Assembly: GCF_030581005.1 (NCBI RefSeq)
Contig: NZ_JAUQSX010000010.1
Location: forward strand, 124,001 to 188,000
Direction of reading: 5' to 3'
Length of the DNA: 64,000 nt
Source of the DNA: Hymenobacter mellowenesis
Lineage (GTDB): Bacteria; Bacteroidota; Bacteroidia; Cytophagales; Hymenobacteraceae
Notes under the pieces: generated by a model
What the model was told of the DNA's origin: nothing
The model's input: only the letters and a program-made list of their open reading frames with translations
The model's database searches: none
In this document: positions 8,295 through 16,061 of the stretch, one piece after another
Layout of the letters: each line of letters starts with the position of its first letter
Position numbering within the stretch: the stretch's first letter is position 1
Translations under genes and position numbers: made by a program

Positions 8295-8774
8295 TTAAGG
8301 AGCCGCTGGCTCCGTCCGCAACGGCTTGAGCACGAATTCTTCAAACAAGGTCTTCCCTTCAATCATGCTCGTAATCTGAGCCGCTACTTTGAAGAAGACA
8401 TCCAATTGATTCTGCGGGATTTTCTCGCGGATTTTTAGGTTGAAGTGCCGCACCGTCTGGCGCGAAACCTCCTTCTTCTCCAAGCCCAGCGGCGTCAGAA
8501 AAATGCGAACTGAGCGTTTATCCACCGAGTCGGCCTGCTTATAAATCAGACCTTTCTCCTCCATGCTGCGCAGAATGCGCGTCAGGCTGCGGGTTTCGAG
8601 GCCCAGCAGTGGGGCAATTTTGGTAGCGGGCGTACCCTTCTCCTGGTCGATGTTCAGCAGCACGAAGCCGATGCTCGTGGTGATGTCATTCTGCGCCGCC
8701 TGCGTGTTATACATCCGCGAGATGGCGTGCCAGGCTACTTTGATGTTATAATCGACGGTTTCTTCGGGTTTCAT
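8295..8774 (-). CDS. MarR-family transcriptional regulator of the beta-oxidation genes
   Basis: 159 aa. The layout is the MarR winged helix: an N-terminal dimerisation helix, then recognition-helix region LGLETRSLTRILRSMEEKGLI (about 63-83) and wing DSVDKRSVRIFLTPLGLE (about 87-104), and C-terminal helices. MarR regulators bind short palindromes as dimers and are released by ligands such as acyl-CoA or phenolics. It heads a minus-strand cluster of fatty-acid genes, and palindromes of the same type occur before marR (8814) and twice before fadE, which suggests autoregulation and control of fadE. Ligand is inferred, not seen. Confidence 0.88.
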   Translation of the reverse strand: MKPEETVDYNIKVAWHAISRMYNTQAAQNDITTSIGFVLLNIDQEKGTPATKIAPLLGLETRSLTRILRSMEEKGLIYKQADSVDKRSVRIFLTPLGLEKKEVSRQTVRHFNLKIREKIPQNQLDVFFKVAAQITSMIEGKTLFEEFVLKPLRTEPAAP

Positions 8775-8813
8775 GGGCGGGGTGTAAGTGCGGTAAACTT
8801 ACGAAAAATATAT

Positions 8814-8825
8814 TAGGCTTGCATA
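8814..8825. promoter_or_regulatory. Operator-like site before marR
   Basis: TAGGCTTGCATA, one base off the TAGGCnnGCCTA palindrome found twice before fadE, 40 bases upstream of the marR start. Consistent with autoregulation. Confidence 0.45.
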
Positions 8826-8835
8826 ACAGTTGGCA

Positions 8836-8907
8836 AAAAAGTAGCGCGGACTTTTAGTCCGCGAATGGGCAGTACCATTCGCAGGCTAAAGGTCCGCGCT
8901 ACTTTTT
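8836..8907. repeat. Family B palindromic repeat, copy 1
   Basis: AAAAAGTAGCGCGGAC and GTCCGCGCTACTTTTT are perfect 16-base arms around a partly palindromic centre. It ends 2 bases from the stop of the acyl-CoA ligase gene and may also act as its terminator. Confidence 0.85.
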
Positions 8908-8909
8908 AC

Positions 8910-10709
8910 CTAGTGCGCCGTGCGCTCGTGCGGCTCCTTTTCGGCCCGTTCGTAGATACCGGCAATCAGGTCCTTGTTGTTTTCGGAAATAACCTTGCGC
9001 TTCACCTTCATGGTGGGCGTCATCTCGCCGCTTTCAACAGTCCATAAGGTGGGCAGCAGTTCGTGCCGCTTCACCTGCTCCCACTGTGCAAAGCCCTTGT
9101 TATACTTGTCAATCAAGTCCTTATATAGCTTCACTACCTTCTCGTTCTTCACCAGCTCCTCGTTGGAGCCATCGGGCACGCCGTTGCGCTTGCACCAGCC
9201 CTTGAGGTCGGGGAAGGACGGAATGACCAGCGCGGAGGCAAACTTCTGGTCGGCCCCCACCACCATGGCCTGCTCGATAAGCGGGTCTTCCTTCAGCTTG
9301 CTTTCGATGACCTGCGGGGCAATGTACTTGCCGCCCGAGGTCTTGAACATCTCCTTCTTGCGGTCGGTGATTTTCAAGAATTTGCCGTTCACCAGCTCGC
9401 CGATGTCGCCGGTGTGGAACCAGCCATCCTCGTCAAATTCCTTGGCCGTGAGCTCGGGCTGGTTGTAATAGCCTTTCATCACGGAAGCCGATTTGGTGAG
9501 AATTTCGCCGTCGGAGGCGATTTTCACTTCCATGTTGTCGATGAGCGGGCCCACGGTGCCAATCATGTTGTTTTCCGGCTCGTAACCACCCACGGCAATT
9601 ACGGGCGAGGTTTCCGTCAGGCCATAGCCTTCCATTACCCGGATGCCGGCGGCCCAGAACACGCGGGCCAGGCGCGGCTGCAAGGCTCCACCGCCGCTCA
9701 CGATGCAGCGCAGGTTACCGCCCAGCGCCTCGCGCCATCTATTGAAAATGAGCTTATTGGCCAGGGCCAGCTGCGTATTGTAGAAAAAGCCCTGGTCTTT
9801 CTGGGTGTCGTATTTCAGGCCCAAATCCAAGGCCCAGAAAAACAGGCTCTTTTTGATGCCGTCCAGCTCGTGGCCTTTCGCCACGATTTTATCATAGACC
9901 TTCTCCAGCAGGCGCGGCACGGTGGTGAAGATTTCGGGCTTCACCTCGCGCAGGTTGTCGGCAATGGTGTCCATGCTTTCGGCGTAGTAGATGCTCACGC
10001 TGTTTATCATGTACAGGTAAGTCACCATGCGCTCAAAAATGTGGCACAGCGGCAGGAAGCTCAGGGCCTTGTCGTCTTTCGTGACGGGCACGAATCGCTG
10101 CGAGTTGCGGCAATTGCTTAGGATGTTATCGTGCGTGAGCATCACGCCTTTGGGCTGGCCGGTGGTGCCGCTGGTGTAGATAAGCGTGAGCAAATCGTCG
10201 GGCTCGACGGCGGCTTTTAGCGGTTCCAAATCTGCCACGTTGCCTTTCTTGCCCAGCTCCAGCAGCTCACTGAAATGGCGGGCGCCGTCAATCTTGTCAA
10301 AAGTGAAGATGTTTGCGGCCGGAATATCGAGGCCCTGGGTGGCTTCTTTTACCTTGTCATACAGCTTCTTATCGGCTACGAACACGGCCCGCACCCCGGC
10401 GTCGGTGAAGATGTACTTGTAGTCTTCGACGGTGATGCTCGGGTACATCGGCACGCTAGTGGCCCCAATTTGGGAGATGCCGAAGTCGGCCATCATCCAC
10501 TCGGGGCGGTTCATGCTGATAATGGCCACTTTATCGCCGCGCTTGAGGCCGAGCGACACGAGGCCGAGCGACACCAGATTGGCCTGGTCCTGTAGCTGCT
10601 GGCTGCTGATTGGCACCCACTGGCCATCAATTTTGGAGGCCAGAGCGTCGGGTTTGGGCGCGGTAGCAATTTGATGCGGGAGGATATCGAAGGCGCGACG
10701 AACGTCCAT
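8910..10709 (-). CDS. fadD: Long-chain acyl-CoA synthetase (AMP-forming)
   Basis: 599 aa member of the adenylate-forming family, activating fatty acids to acyl-CoA with ATP. Motifs: phosphate loop YTSGTTGQPKGVMLTHDN (about 183-200), GYGLTETSP in the middle, and WFHTGDIG...ITDRKKEMFKTSGGKYIAP, in which the Asp, Arg and last Lys act in ATP binding and catalysis. Length and the QPKGVMLTH type match the Bacteroidota long-chain ligases. It feeds the fadN/fadA/fadE products on the same strand. A lone TAGGC half-site lies before the start (10725-10729), too weak to call an operator. Confidence 0.9.
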   Translation of the reverse strand: MDVRRAFDILPHQIATAPKPDALASKIDGQWVPISSQQLQDQANLVSLGLVSLGLKRGDKVAIISMNRPEWMMADFGISQIGATSVPMYPSITVEDYKYIFTDAGVRAVFVADKKLYDKVKEATQGLDIPAANIFTFDKIDGARHFSELLELGKKGNVADLEPLKAAVEPDDLLTLIYTSGTTGQPKGVMLTHDNILSNCRNSQRFVPVTKDDKALSFLPLCHIFERMVTYLYMINSVSIYYAESMDTIADNLREVKPEIFTTVPRLLEKVYDKIVAKGHELDGIKKSLFFWALDLGLKYDTQKDQGFFYNTQLALANKLIFNRWREALGGNLRCIVSGGGALQPRLARVFWAAGIRVMEGYGLTETSPVIAVGGYEPENNMIGTVGPLIDNMEVKIASDGEILTKSASVMKGYYNQPELTAKEFDEDGWFHTGDIGELVNGKFLKITDRKKEMFKTSGGKYIAPQVIESKLKEDPLIEQAMVVGADQKFASALVIPSFPDLKGWCKRNGVPDGSNEELVKNEKVVKLYKDLIDKYNKGFAQWEQVKRHELLPTLWTVESGEMTPTMKVKRKVISENNKDLIAGIYERAEKEPHERTAH

Positions 10710-10846
10710 TGGGTGGGGTTGGATTAGGCGTATCGGGTGAATTTCAGCTTAAATAAAGAGCTTTTTTTCGGGCCAAGCTAGGGTTACCGAGCCCGTCCGT
10801 AGACTTGCACATACGGGTAAAAACCAAACGAGCCGCAAAAACGGTC

Positions 10847-10870
10847 AAAAAACCGCCGAAGCGGCCTTTT
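10847..10870. terminator. Terminator-like hairpin between divergent genes
   Basis: Stem CCGC / GCGG flanked by A6 on one side and CCTTTT on the other. Read on the minus strand it has a TTCG tetraloop followed by six T, a better terminator than the plus reading. No minus-strand gene precedes it, so it may stop antisense transcription. Confidence 0.4.
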
Positions 10871-10876
10871 CCTGTG

Positions 10877-10884
10877 TAATTTTG
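10877..10884 (+). promoter_or_regulatory. -7 box TAATTTTG before the arginase-family gene
   Basis: Matches the Bacteroidota -7 consensus TAnnTTTG, 23 bases before the ATG. No TTTG -33 element is seen at the right distance. Confidence 0.35.
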
Positions 10885-10907
10885 GGCCACTTGCATTTCC
10901 GCCCCCA

Positions 10908-12059
10908 ATGAATCTGGCCCTGTTTTTTGACCCGCTGCCGGAAACGCTGACCGCCGCCGCGCCCGCGCCCACCACGCTGGCCGCTTACGCCACCCGCTTC
11001 ACCGAAACGTTTCCGGACTGGCGCGCCGCCGACCTGGCCCTCATCGGGCTGGACGAATGGCGCGGCAGCACCATTGGCCACCCCAGCCGCCACGGCGCCA
11101 ACGAGGTGCGCCAGCGCTTCTACAATCTACAAAAAGGCAGCGGCGCCCTGCGCCTCGTCGACCTCGGCAACCTGCGCCCCGGCCTCACGCTGGAAGACAC
11201 CTACCAGCGCCTGCGCGAGATAGTGGCCGCTCTGATTGAGGAAAACACGGTGCCCATCCTGCTCGGCGGCAGCCACGACCTCGACTACGGCCAGTTTCTG
11301 GCCTACGAAACCCAGAACCGCGCCATCAGCTTCGCTATGGTCGACTCGCGGCCCGACATGGCCGAGCCCGGCCCTGGCACCGCACCCGAAGACAGCCACC
11401 TGCGCCGCATGCTGGTGCACGAGCCCAATTTCGTGTTCAGCCTGGCCCACCTGGGCCACCAGCAGTACCTCACGCCGCCCGAAGTACTGGTAGCGTTGGA
11501 AAAAATGCACTTCGAGACCATGAGCGTGGGCGAGGTGCGGGCCGACCGGCGCTTGTCGGAGCCGCTTGTCCGGCAGGCCGATTTCATGAGCATGGACATT
11601 GCCGCCGTGCGCTGGCAGGACGCGCCCGGCTACTACCCCGCCTACCCCTTCGGCCTCGGCAACGAGGAAGCCACCCAGCTGTGCTGGTACGCGGGCCACA
11701 ACGAGCAACTTAGCTCCTTCGGCCTCTACGGCTACCGCACCGACCAGGACGTCAACGGCTTGGCTGCCGCCACGCTGGCCACCATGCTTTGGTATTTCGT
11801 GGAAGGCTTCTACCACCGCCGGCCCGAAACGGGCTTCGGCACCTTCCGCTTCCTCACCTACACTGTGGTGCTGCCTGGTAACCCCGACAAGCTGGTGTTC
11901 TACAAATCGCGCCGCGCCGAGAAGTGGTGGATGGAAGTGGAGCGCCTCGGCGACAACGTGGTGAAGCGCGTGGTGCCCTGCACGTATGAGGACTATTTGA
12001 ACGCCTCCCAGGGCGACTTGCCGCAACGCTGGATTCGGCTGCAGGCGCTGTTGAGCTAG
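10908..12059 (+). CDS. Arginase/formimidoylglutamase-family protein with altered metal site
   Basis: 383 aa. The ureohydrolase fold is recognisable by GGSHD (His123), VDSRPD (Asp146, Asp150) and SMDIAAVRWQDAP (Asp230). Arginases hold two Mn with six ligands: His in GG-x-H, Asp-His-Asp in DAHxD and two Asp in SxDxD. Here the second His is Arg148 and the last Asp is Ala232, so four of six ligands remain. Enzyme activity as formimidoylglutamase, the usual database name for this group, is doubtful; it may be a conserved non-hydrolytic branch. No histidine-degradation genes are nearby. It is a single gene with a family A repeat after its stop. Confidence 0.75.
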   Translation: MNLALFFDPLPETLTAAAPAPTTLAAYATRFTETFPDWRAADLALIGLDEWRGSTIGHPSRHGANEVRQRFYNLQKGSGALRLVDLGNLRPGLTLEDTYQRLREIVAALIEENTVPILLGGSHDLDYGQFLAYETQNRAISFAMVDSRPDMAEPGPGTAPEDSHLRRMLVHEPNFVFSLAHLGHQQYLTPPEVLVALEKMHFETMSVGEVRADRRLSEPLVRQADFMSMDIAAVRWQDAPGYYPAYPFGLGNEEATQLCWYAGHNEQLSSFGLYGYRTDQDVNGLAAATLATMLWYFVEGFYHRRPETGFGTFRFLTYTVVLPGNPDKLVFYKSRRAEKWWMEVERLGDNVVKRVVPCTYEDYLNASQGDLPQRWIRLQALLS

Positions 12060-12075
12060 ATTTGTTGTTTATTTA

Positions 12076-12185
12076 GAACGTCATGTCGAGCGCAGCCGAG
12101 ACATCTCGCGTGTGGTAGTGACTCAATCGCAAGAAAAGAATTACTTCGGCACGCGGGATGTCTCGACTGCGCTCGACATGACGTT
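12076..12185. repeat. Family A palindromic repeat, copy 3 (subtype b)
   Basis: Arms GAACGTCATGTCGAGCGCAG and the reverse at CTCGACATGACGTT, with inner CCGAGACATCTCGCGTG / CACGCGGGATGTCTCG. Lies between the arginase-family and cytochrome b5-like genes. Confidence 0.9.
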
Positions 12186-12204
12186 TTTGCGTCGTTCTTC
12201 GCCC

Positions 12205-12447
12205 ATGAACCTTGAACTGAAAACCTACACCAAAAACCAGCTCGCCCTGCGCAACGGCCAGGACCGCGACGAAATCTGGGTGGCGTATCAGGGGCAAATT
12301 TACGATGTGAGCCGCTCGCGGCTGTGGAAGCGCGGCAACCACTACGAGCATTGGGCCGGCCAGGACCTCACCGCCGAGCTCGACAAAGACGCCCCGCACA
12401 CGGCCAACGTATTTGAAAATTTCCCCGTTGTGGGGCAACTTGTGTAG
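12205..12447 (+). CDS. Small cytochrome b5-like heme-binding domain protein
   Basis: 80 aa from ATG 12205; an upstream GTG in frame lies in the repeat and is rejected. The sequence has the cytochrome b5/steroid-binding fold pattern: YTKNQLALRNGQD, then WVAYQGQIYDVSRSRLWKRG, then HYEHWAGQDLTAELDKDAPH and FPVVGQL. His residues in NHYEHW and APH are the likely heme ligands. Stand-alone b5 domains of this size are known as predicted heme-binding proteins, redox partner unknown. There is no signal peptide, so it is cytoplasmic. Its stop TAG is part of the TGTAG end of a family C repeat. Confidence 0.75.
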   Translation: MNLELKTYTKNQLALRNGQDRDEIWVAYQGQIYDVSRSRLWKRGNHYEHWAGQDLTAELDKDAPHTANVFENFPVVGQLV

Positions 12448-12509
12448 AACAGGCTTTAGCTTGTTCACCGCCAAAACCTTTCTTTGAACAAGCTAAAGCA
12501 TGTTCTACA
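12443..12509. repeat. Family C palindromic repeat
   Basis: TGTAGAACAGGCTTTAGCTT and the complementary arm AAGCTAAAGCATGTTCTACA, loop about 20 bases. It starts inside the last codons of the b5-like gene and ends 4 bases before the murQ start. It shares TGTAG...CTACA ends with family B. Confidence 0.9.
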
Positions 12510-12513
12510 GTCT

Positions 12514-13320
12514 ATGATGACCACCGAAGCGCCCTCCGAATTCAACCACCTCGAAACCCTCTCCACCACTGAGCTGCTGGCCGGTATGAACCAGCTCGAC
12601 CGCACCGTGCCCGAAACGGTGGCTAAAGCCCTGCCGCAGATTGAGGCGTTGGTAGAAGCCACGGTGGCCCGGCTGCGCGACGGTGGGCGGCTGTTTTACA
12701 TCGGAGCGGGCACCAGTGGGCGGCTGGGCGTGGTAGATGCCTCGGAGTGCCCGCCCACGTTTGGCGTGCCGGCCGAAATGGTCGTAGGCATCATGGCGGG
12801 CGGCGACGGGGCCATTCGCGTGGCGGTGGAAGGAGCTGAAGACGACGCCGAGCAGGCCTGGGTTGATTTACAGCAGCACCACATCAGCGCCAAAGATGTG
12901 CTGGTGGGTATTGCCGCCTCGGGCCGCACCCCCTACGTCATTGGCGGACTGCAACGGGCACGGGCGGCCGGTGTAGCTACTGGCTGCGTGGTGTGCAACG
13001 CGGGTTCGGCGGTGGCGGCAGCGGCCGAGTTTCCGGTGGAAGTGGTGACGGGCCCCGAATTTATTACGGGCAGCACACGTCTGAAAGCTGGTTCGGCCCA
13101 GAAAATGGCGCTCAATATGCTCACCACGGCCACATTTATTCGCCTGGGCTATGTGCGCGGTAATAAGATGGTTGACATGAAGCTGTCCAACGTGAAACTG
13201 GTGGACCGCGGCGAACGCATGTTGATGGATGAACTCGGCATTGGGCAGGCTGAGGCGGCCGAGTTGCTGAAGCAGCACGGCAGCGTGCGGGCGGCGCTGG
13301 AGGCAGCGGCGAAGCAGTAG
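12514..13320 (+). CDS. murQ: N-acetylmuramic acid 6-phosphate etherase
   Basis: 268 aa. MurQ cleaves the D-lactyl ether of MurNAc-6-phosphate to give GlcNAc-6-phosphate in cell-wall recycling. The sugar isomerase (SIS) domain is clear: FYIGAGTSGRLGVVDASECPPTFG with the catalytic Glu, GIAASGRTPYVIGGL, then NPV-like TGPEFITGSTRLKAGSAQKMALNML and KLSNVKLVDRGERM. ATG 12514 is chosen over an in-frame TTG at 12484, which lies in the family C repeat. No other recycling genes are adjacent. The stop TAG coincides with a degenerate family C half repeat. Confidence 0.93.
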   Translation: MMTTEAPSEFNHLETLSTTELLAGMNQLDRTVPETVAKALPQIEALVEATVARLRDGGRLFYIGAGTSGRLGVVDASECPPTFGVPAEMVVGIMAGGDGAIRVAVEGAEDDAEQAWVDLQQHHISAKDVLVGIAASGRTPYVIGGLQRARAAGVATGCVVCNAGSAVAAAAEFPVEVVTGPEFITGSTRLKAGSAQKMALNMLTTATFIRLGYVRGNKMVDMKLSNVKLVDRGERMLMDELGIGQAEAAELLKQHGSVRAALEAAAKQ

Positions 13321-13345
13321 CAGCACTTGCTTTAGCTTGTGCCTC
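13318..13345. repeat. Degenerate family C half repeat
   Basis: TAGCAGCACTTGCTTTAGCTTGTGCC shares GCTTTAGCTTGT and the TAG edge with the full copy at 12443. It begins at the murQ stop codon; no right arm is seen. Confidence 0.5.
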
Positions 13346-13430
13346 ATAGGCTTACTTTTTCGGGCGAACGATTCAGGCTTTCTGTCGTTTCTAGGGAAGC
13401 ACCGGCTACAACGGGTGCCTCCTACTGCCC

Positions 13431-14015
13431 ATGCACACCATCGAGCCGCACTACAATTGGATTGAGCAATACTCGGCTACCGAAGACCCCCGCTCGCCGC
13501 TCTTCGAAACCGAGAACAGCCTCGATACCTACACCAATACCATCTACGGCTACTACATCCACCCGCAGTGGGACAGCCTGGGGTCGGATACGCTGTTCTT
13601 TAAAATCCTCTTTGCCGACTACGAGCTGGGCATTGCCGTGCTCGAATTCATCGGCGAATGGAACGATGCCATCGAAAACGATATCATGGAGCTCAAGCGA
13701 AATATCATTGATATTCTGACTCATGAAGGCATCCGCAAGTTCATCCTCATCGGCGAGAACGTGTTCAATTTCCACGGCTCCGACGATTCCTATTACGAAG
13801 AGTGGTACGAGGACGTGGAGGACGGCTGGATTGCCGGCGTGAACTTCCAGGAGCACGTACTCCGCGAAATGAAGCAGTTCAACGTCGACAACTACATCAA
13901 TTTTGGCGGCCAGCTCGACGACCTGCCCTGGCGCACCTACGAGCCGCGCCGCCTGTTCGAGGTTGTCGATAATTTGCTGAACCGCCGCCTGGGCCTGCCC
14001 GAAACCGAGTTGTAG
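13431..14015 (+). CDS. Conserved hypothetical protein
   Basis: 194 aa, acidic and aromatic, no signal peptide or membrane segment. Visible stretches: MHTIEPHYNWIEQYSATED, TYTNTIYGYYIHPQWDSLGS, FIGEWNDAIENDIMELKRN and a C-terminal DDLPWRTYEPRRLFEVVDN. The alternation of strands and helices suggests a soluble alpha/beta protein. I believe similar proteins occur in other Cytophagales, but I cannot name a family or function. It is a single gene, and its stop TAG is the start of a family B repeat. Confidence 0.8.
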   Translation: MHTIEPHYNWIEQYSATEDPRSPLFETENSLDTYTNTIYGYYIHPQWDSLGSDTLFFKILFADYELGIAVLEFIGEWNDAIENDIMELKRNIIDILTHEGIRKFILIGENVFNFHGSDDSYYEEWYEDVEDGWIAGVNFQEHVLREMKQFNVDNYINFGGQLDDLPWRTYEPRRLFEVVDNLLNRRLGLPETEL

Positions 14016-14079
14016 CGCGGACTCTGTAGTCCGCGTTTGCACAGGGCAATTCACTCGCGGACTACAGAGCCCGCGCTAA
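14012..14079. repeat. Family B palindromic repeat, copy 2
   Basis: TGTAGCGCGGACTCTGTAGT and right arm GCGGACTACAGAGCCCGCGCTA. The TGTAG end contains the stop codon of the preceding gene. Confidence 0.85.
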
Positions 14080-14089
14080 GTGAAAACGC

Positions 14090-14123
14090 AAAAAAGCCTC
14101 TCCGTTGCCGGAGAGGCTTTTTT
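14090..14123. terminator. Bidirectional intrinsic terminator
   Basis: AAAAAAGCCTCTCCG / CGGAGAGGCTTTTTT with a TTGC loop, between the convergent genes ending at 14015 and 14144. Confidence 0.9.
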
Positions 14124-14143
14124 GTTGCCGGAGGGCTAAGAAA

Positions 14144-14410
14144 TTACTTCTTAACTTCTTCGGTCGTGGTGGTCGTGGTTTCGGTGGTGCCAGCGGGAGC
14201 CATTTTGTCAGCGGCGTTCTCCATAGCGTCCGACTTAGCATCGGCCGAGTCACGTACGGCGTCAGCCTTGTCTTCCATAGCGTCAGCTTTGGCTTCGCCA
14301 GCAGCTTCTACGTTTTCAGCCTGCTGCTCAACAGCCTCTTCTTTCTTGCTTTCGCAAGCGGTGAACGAGAACGAAGCGGCAGCCAGGGCGAGGAACAATA
14401 CTTTTTTCAT
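14144..14410 (-). CDS. Small acidic lipoprotein, Ala/Asp/Lys-rich
   Basis: 88 aa. A lipoprotein signal peptide ends in the lipobox FTAC (Cys19). The mature part is a repetitive amphipathic helix of units like AxADAMEDKADAV and DSADAKSDAMENAAD, then a Thr-rich tail TTETTTTTTEEVKK. Hydrophobic residues are almost all Ala, Val or Met, as in LEA-like or Lpp-like coiled proteins. Function unknown; likely in the periplasm attached to a membrane. It has its own terminator and a 164-bp AT-rich upstream region. Confidence 0.8.
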   Translation of the reverse strand: MKKVLFLALAAASFSFTACESKKEEAVEQQAENVEAAGEAKADAMEDKADAVRDSADAKSDAMENAADKMAPAGTTETTTTTTEEVKK

Positions 14411-14574
14411 CTTGTTTTTTGTTAAATGTGGGGTGAGATTTCAGACAACTTCTGAAATTTTAGCCGGAGCAAAATTTCAAATTCGGGGCTTTATACCCGC
14501 ACACGGTAGAAGTAACCCGCCTCCGTAAAAAATTTGTGAAGTTTTTGTAAAACTCCACCGAAAGCCCTCACAAC

Positions 14575-15903
14575 CTACTTCTTCCGGAACACGATGCCAA
14601 TCGGCACGCCCGTGAAGTCGAAATGCTCGCGCATGCGGTTTTCGAGGTAGCGCGTGTAGTTGGTCTGCACGTACTGCGGTAGGTTGGCGAAGAAGGCGAA
14701 CACGGGGTTGTGCGTGGGCAACTGCGTCACGTACTTAATGCGAATCATCTTGCCTTTGAGCGCGGGCGGGCCGTATTTCTCAATCTCCTTCAGCATCACG
14801 TCGTTGAGCTGCGAAGTCGGAATTTTGCGGCGCTTGTTGTGGTACACTTCGATGGCCGTTTCAATGGCCTTGTGCACGCGCTGCTTGTTCAGCACCGAGA
14901 TGAAGATGACGGGGATGTACAAAATCGGCGCAATTTTTTCGAGGATTTTCGCCTCAAATTCCTTGGCCGTATTGGTATCCTTGTTCTCCACCAAATCCCA
15001 CTTATTCACCAGAATGACAATGCCTTTGCGGTTCTTGTCGGCCAGGGTGATGATGTTCACGTCCTGGGCTTCGATGCCGCGGCTGGCGTCGAGCATCACG
15101 ATGCAGACGTCGGCTTCTTCCAGGGCGCGCAGACTGCGCATGTTGGCGTAGAATTCCACGTCCTCGCTCACCTTGGCCTTGCGGCGCAGGCCGGCCGTAT
15201 CGACCAGGATAAACTCCTTGCCGAAGGCATTATAGCGGGCCGAAATGGAGTCACGGGTGGTACCGGCGATGTCAGTCACGATGCTACGGTCTTCGCCGAG
15301 CAGCAGGTTCACGAGGCTGGATTTGCCCACGTTGGGGCGGCCCACCACGGCAATGCGCGGGATTTCCGACTCGGGCTCTTCAATGCCGGGGTCGTCGAAA
15401 TGGCTCACCACGGCATCGAGCAGCTCGCCGGTGCCGTGGCCGTTCTGGCTGCTGATGGCGAAGATTTCGCCGTCGCCGAGGCCCAGCGAATAGAACTCGC
15501 CCACGCCGTTGGCGCGCAGGTTAGTATCGGCTTTGTTGGCCACCAAGTAGATGGGCTTTTTGCCCATGTAGCGGCGCAGCACGTGCGCAAATTCCTCATC
15601 GAGACCGTGCACGCCGGCGTCGGCATCCACCATGAAGAGCACCACGTCGGCCTCTTCGATGGCCAGCTTCACCTGCTTGTTGATTTCGCCCTCGAAAATA
15701 TCTTCCGAGTTGTGCACGTAGCCGCCCGTGTCAATCACGGTGAAGTTCTTGCCAATCCAGTCGCCGTAGCCGTAGTGACGGTCGCGGGTGACGCCGCTCT
15801 CGTTGTCCATGATGGCCTTGCGCTGGCCTACGAGGCGGTTGAATAGCGTGGATTTGCCCACGTTGGGCCGCCCTACAATGGCGACCGTGTTTTGCTTTGA
15901 CAT
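14575..15903 (-). CDS. der: Ribosome biogenesis GTPase Der (EngA)
   Basis: 442 aa double-GTPase that binds the 50S subunit during its assembly. First G domain: P-loop GRPNVGKST (11-19), DTGG, NKAD. Second: GRPNVGKSS near 188, DTAG near 235, NKWD near 298. A C-terminal KH-like domain follows (KMIRIKYVTQLP ... GVPIGIVFRKK). Length is standard. It lies downstream of era on the same strand with a family B repeat between them, so the two ribosome GTPases may share a transcript. Confidence 0.96.
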   Translation of the reverse strand: MSKQNTVAIVGRPNVGKSTLFNRLVGQRKAIMDNESGVTRDRHYGYGDWIGKNFTVIDTGGYVHNSEDIFEGEINKQVKLAIEEADVVLFMVDADAGVHGLDEEFAHVLRRYMGKKPIYLVANKADTNLRANGVGEFYSLGLGDGEIFAISSQNGHGTGELLDAVVSHFDDPGIEEPESEIPRIAVVGRPNVGKSSLVNLLLGEDRSIVTDIAGTTRDSISARYNAFGKEFILVDTAGLRRKAKVSEDVEFYANMRSLRALEEADVCIVMLDASRGIEAQDVNIITLADKNRKGIVILVNKWDLVENKDTNTAKEFEAKILEKIAPILYIPVIFISVLNKQRVHKAIETAIEVYHNKRRKIPTSQLNDVMLKEIEKYGPPALKGKMIRIKYVTQLPTHNPVFAFFANLPQYVQTNYTRYLENRMREHFDFTGVPIGIVFRKK

Positions 15904-15981
15904 GATGTGTGGCCCCAGCCGCCGACCCGACCTAGATTCGGCAGTGCCCGGGGTGTATTAGTTATAGATGGTCGGAATATT

Positions 15982-16058
15982 TGTAGCGTGGACTCTGCGA
16001 GTCCGCGCCCGTATGGTTTCGTTCGTTCGATGCGCGGACTCACAGAGTCCACGCTACA
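15982..16058. repeat. Family B palindromic repeat, copy 3
   Basis: TGTAGCGTGGACTCTGCGAG and right arm ACTCACAGAGTCCACGCTACA, between era (stop 4 bases away) and der. Confidence 0.9.
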
Positions 16059-16061
16059 GGC

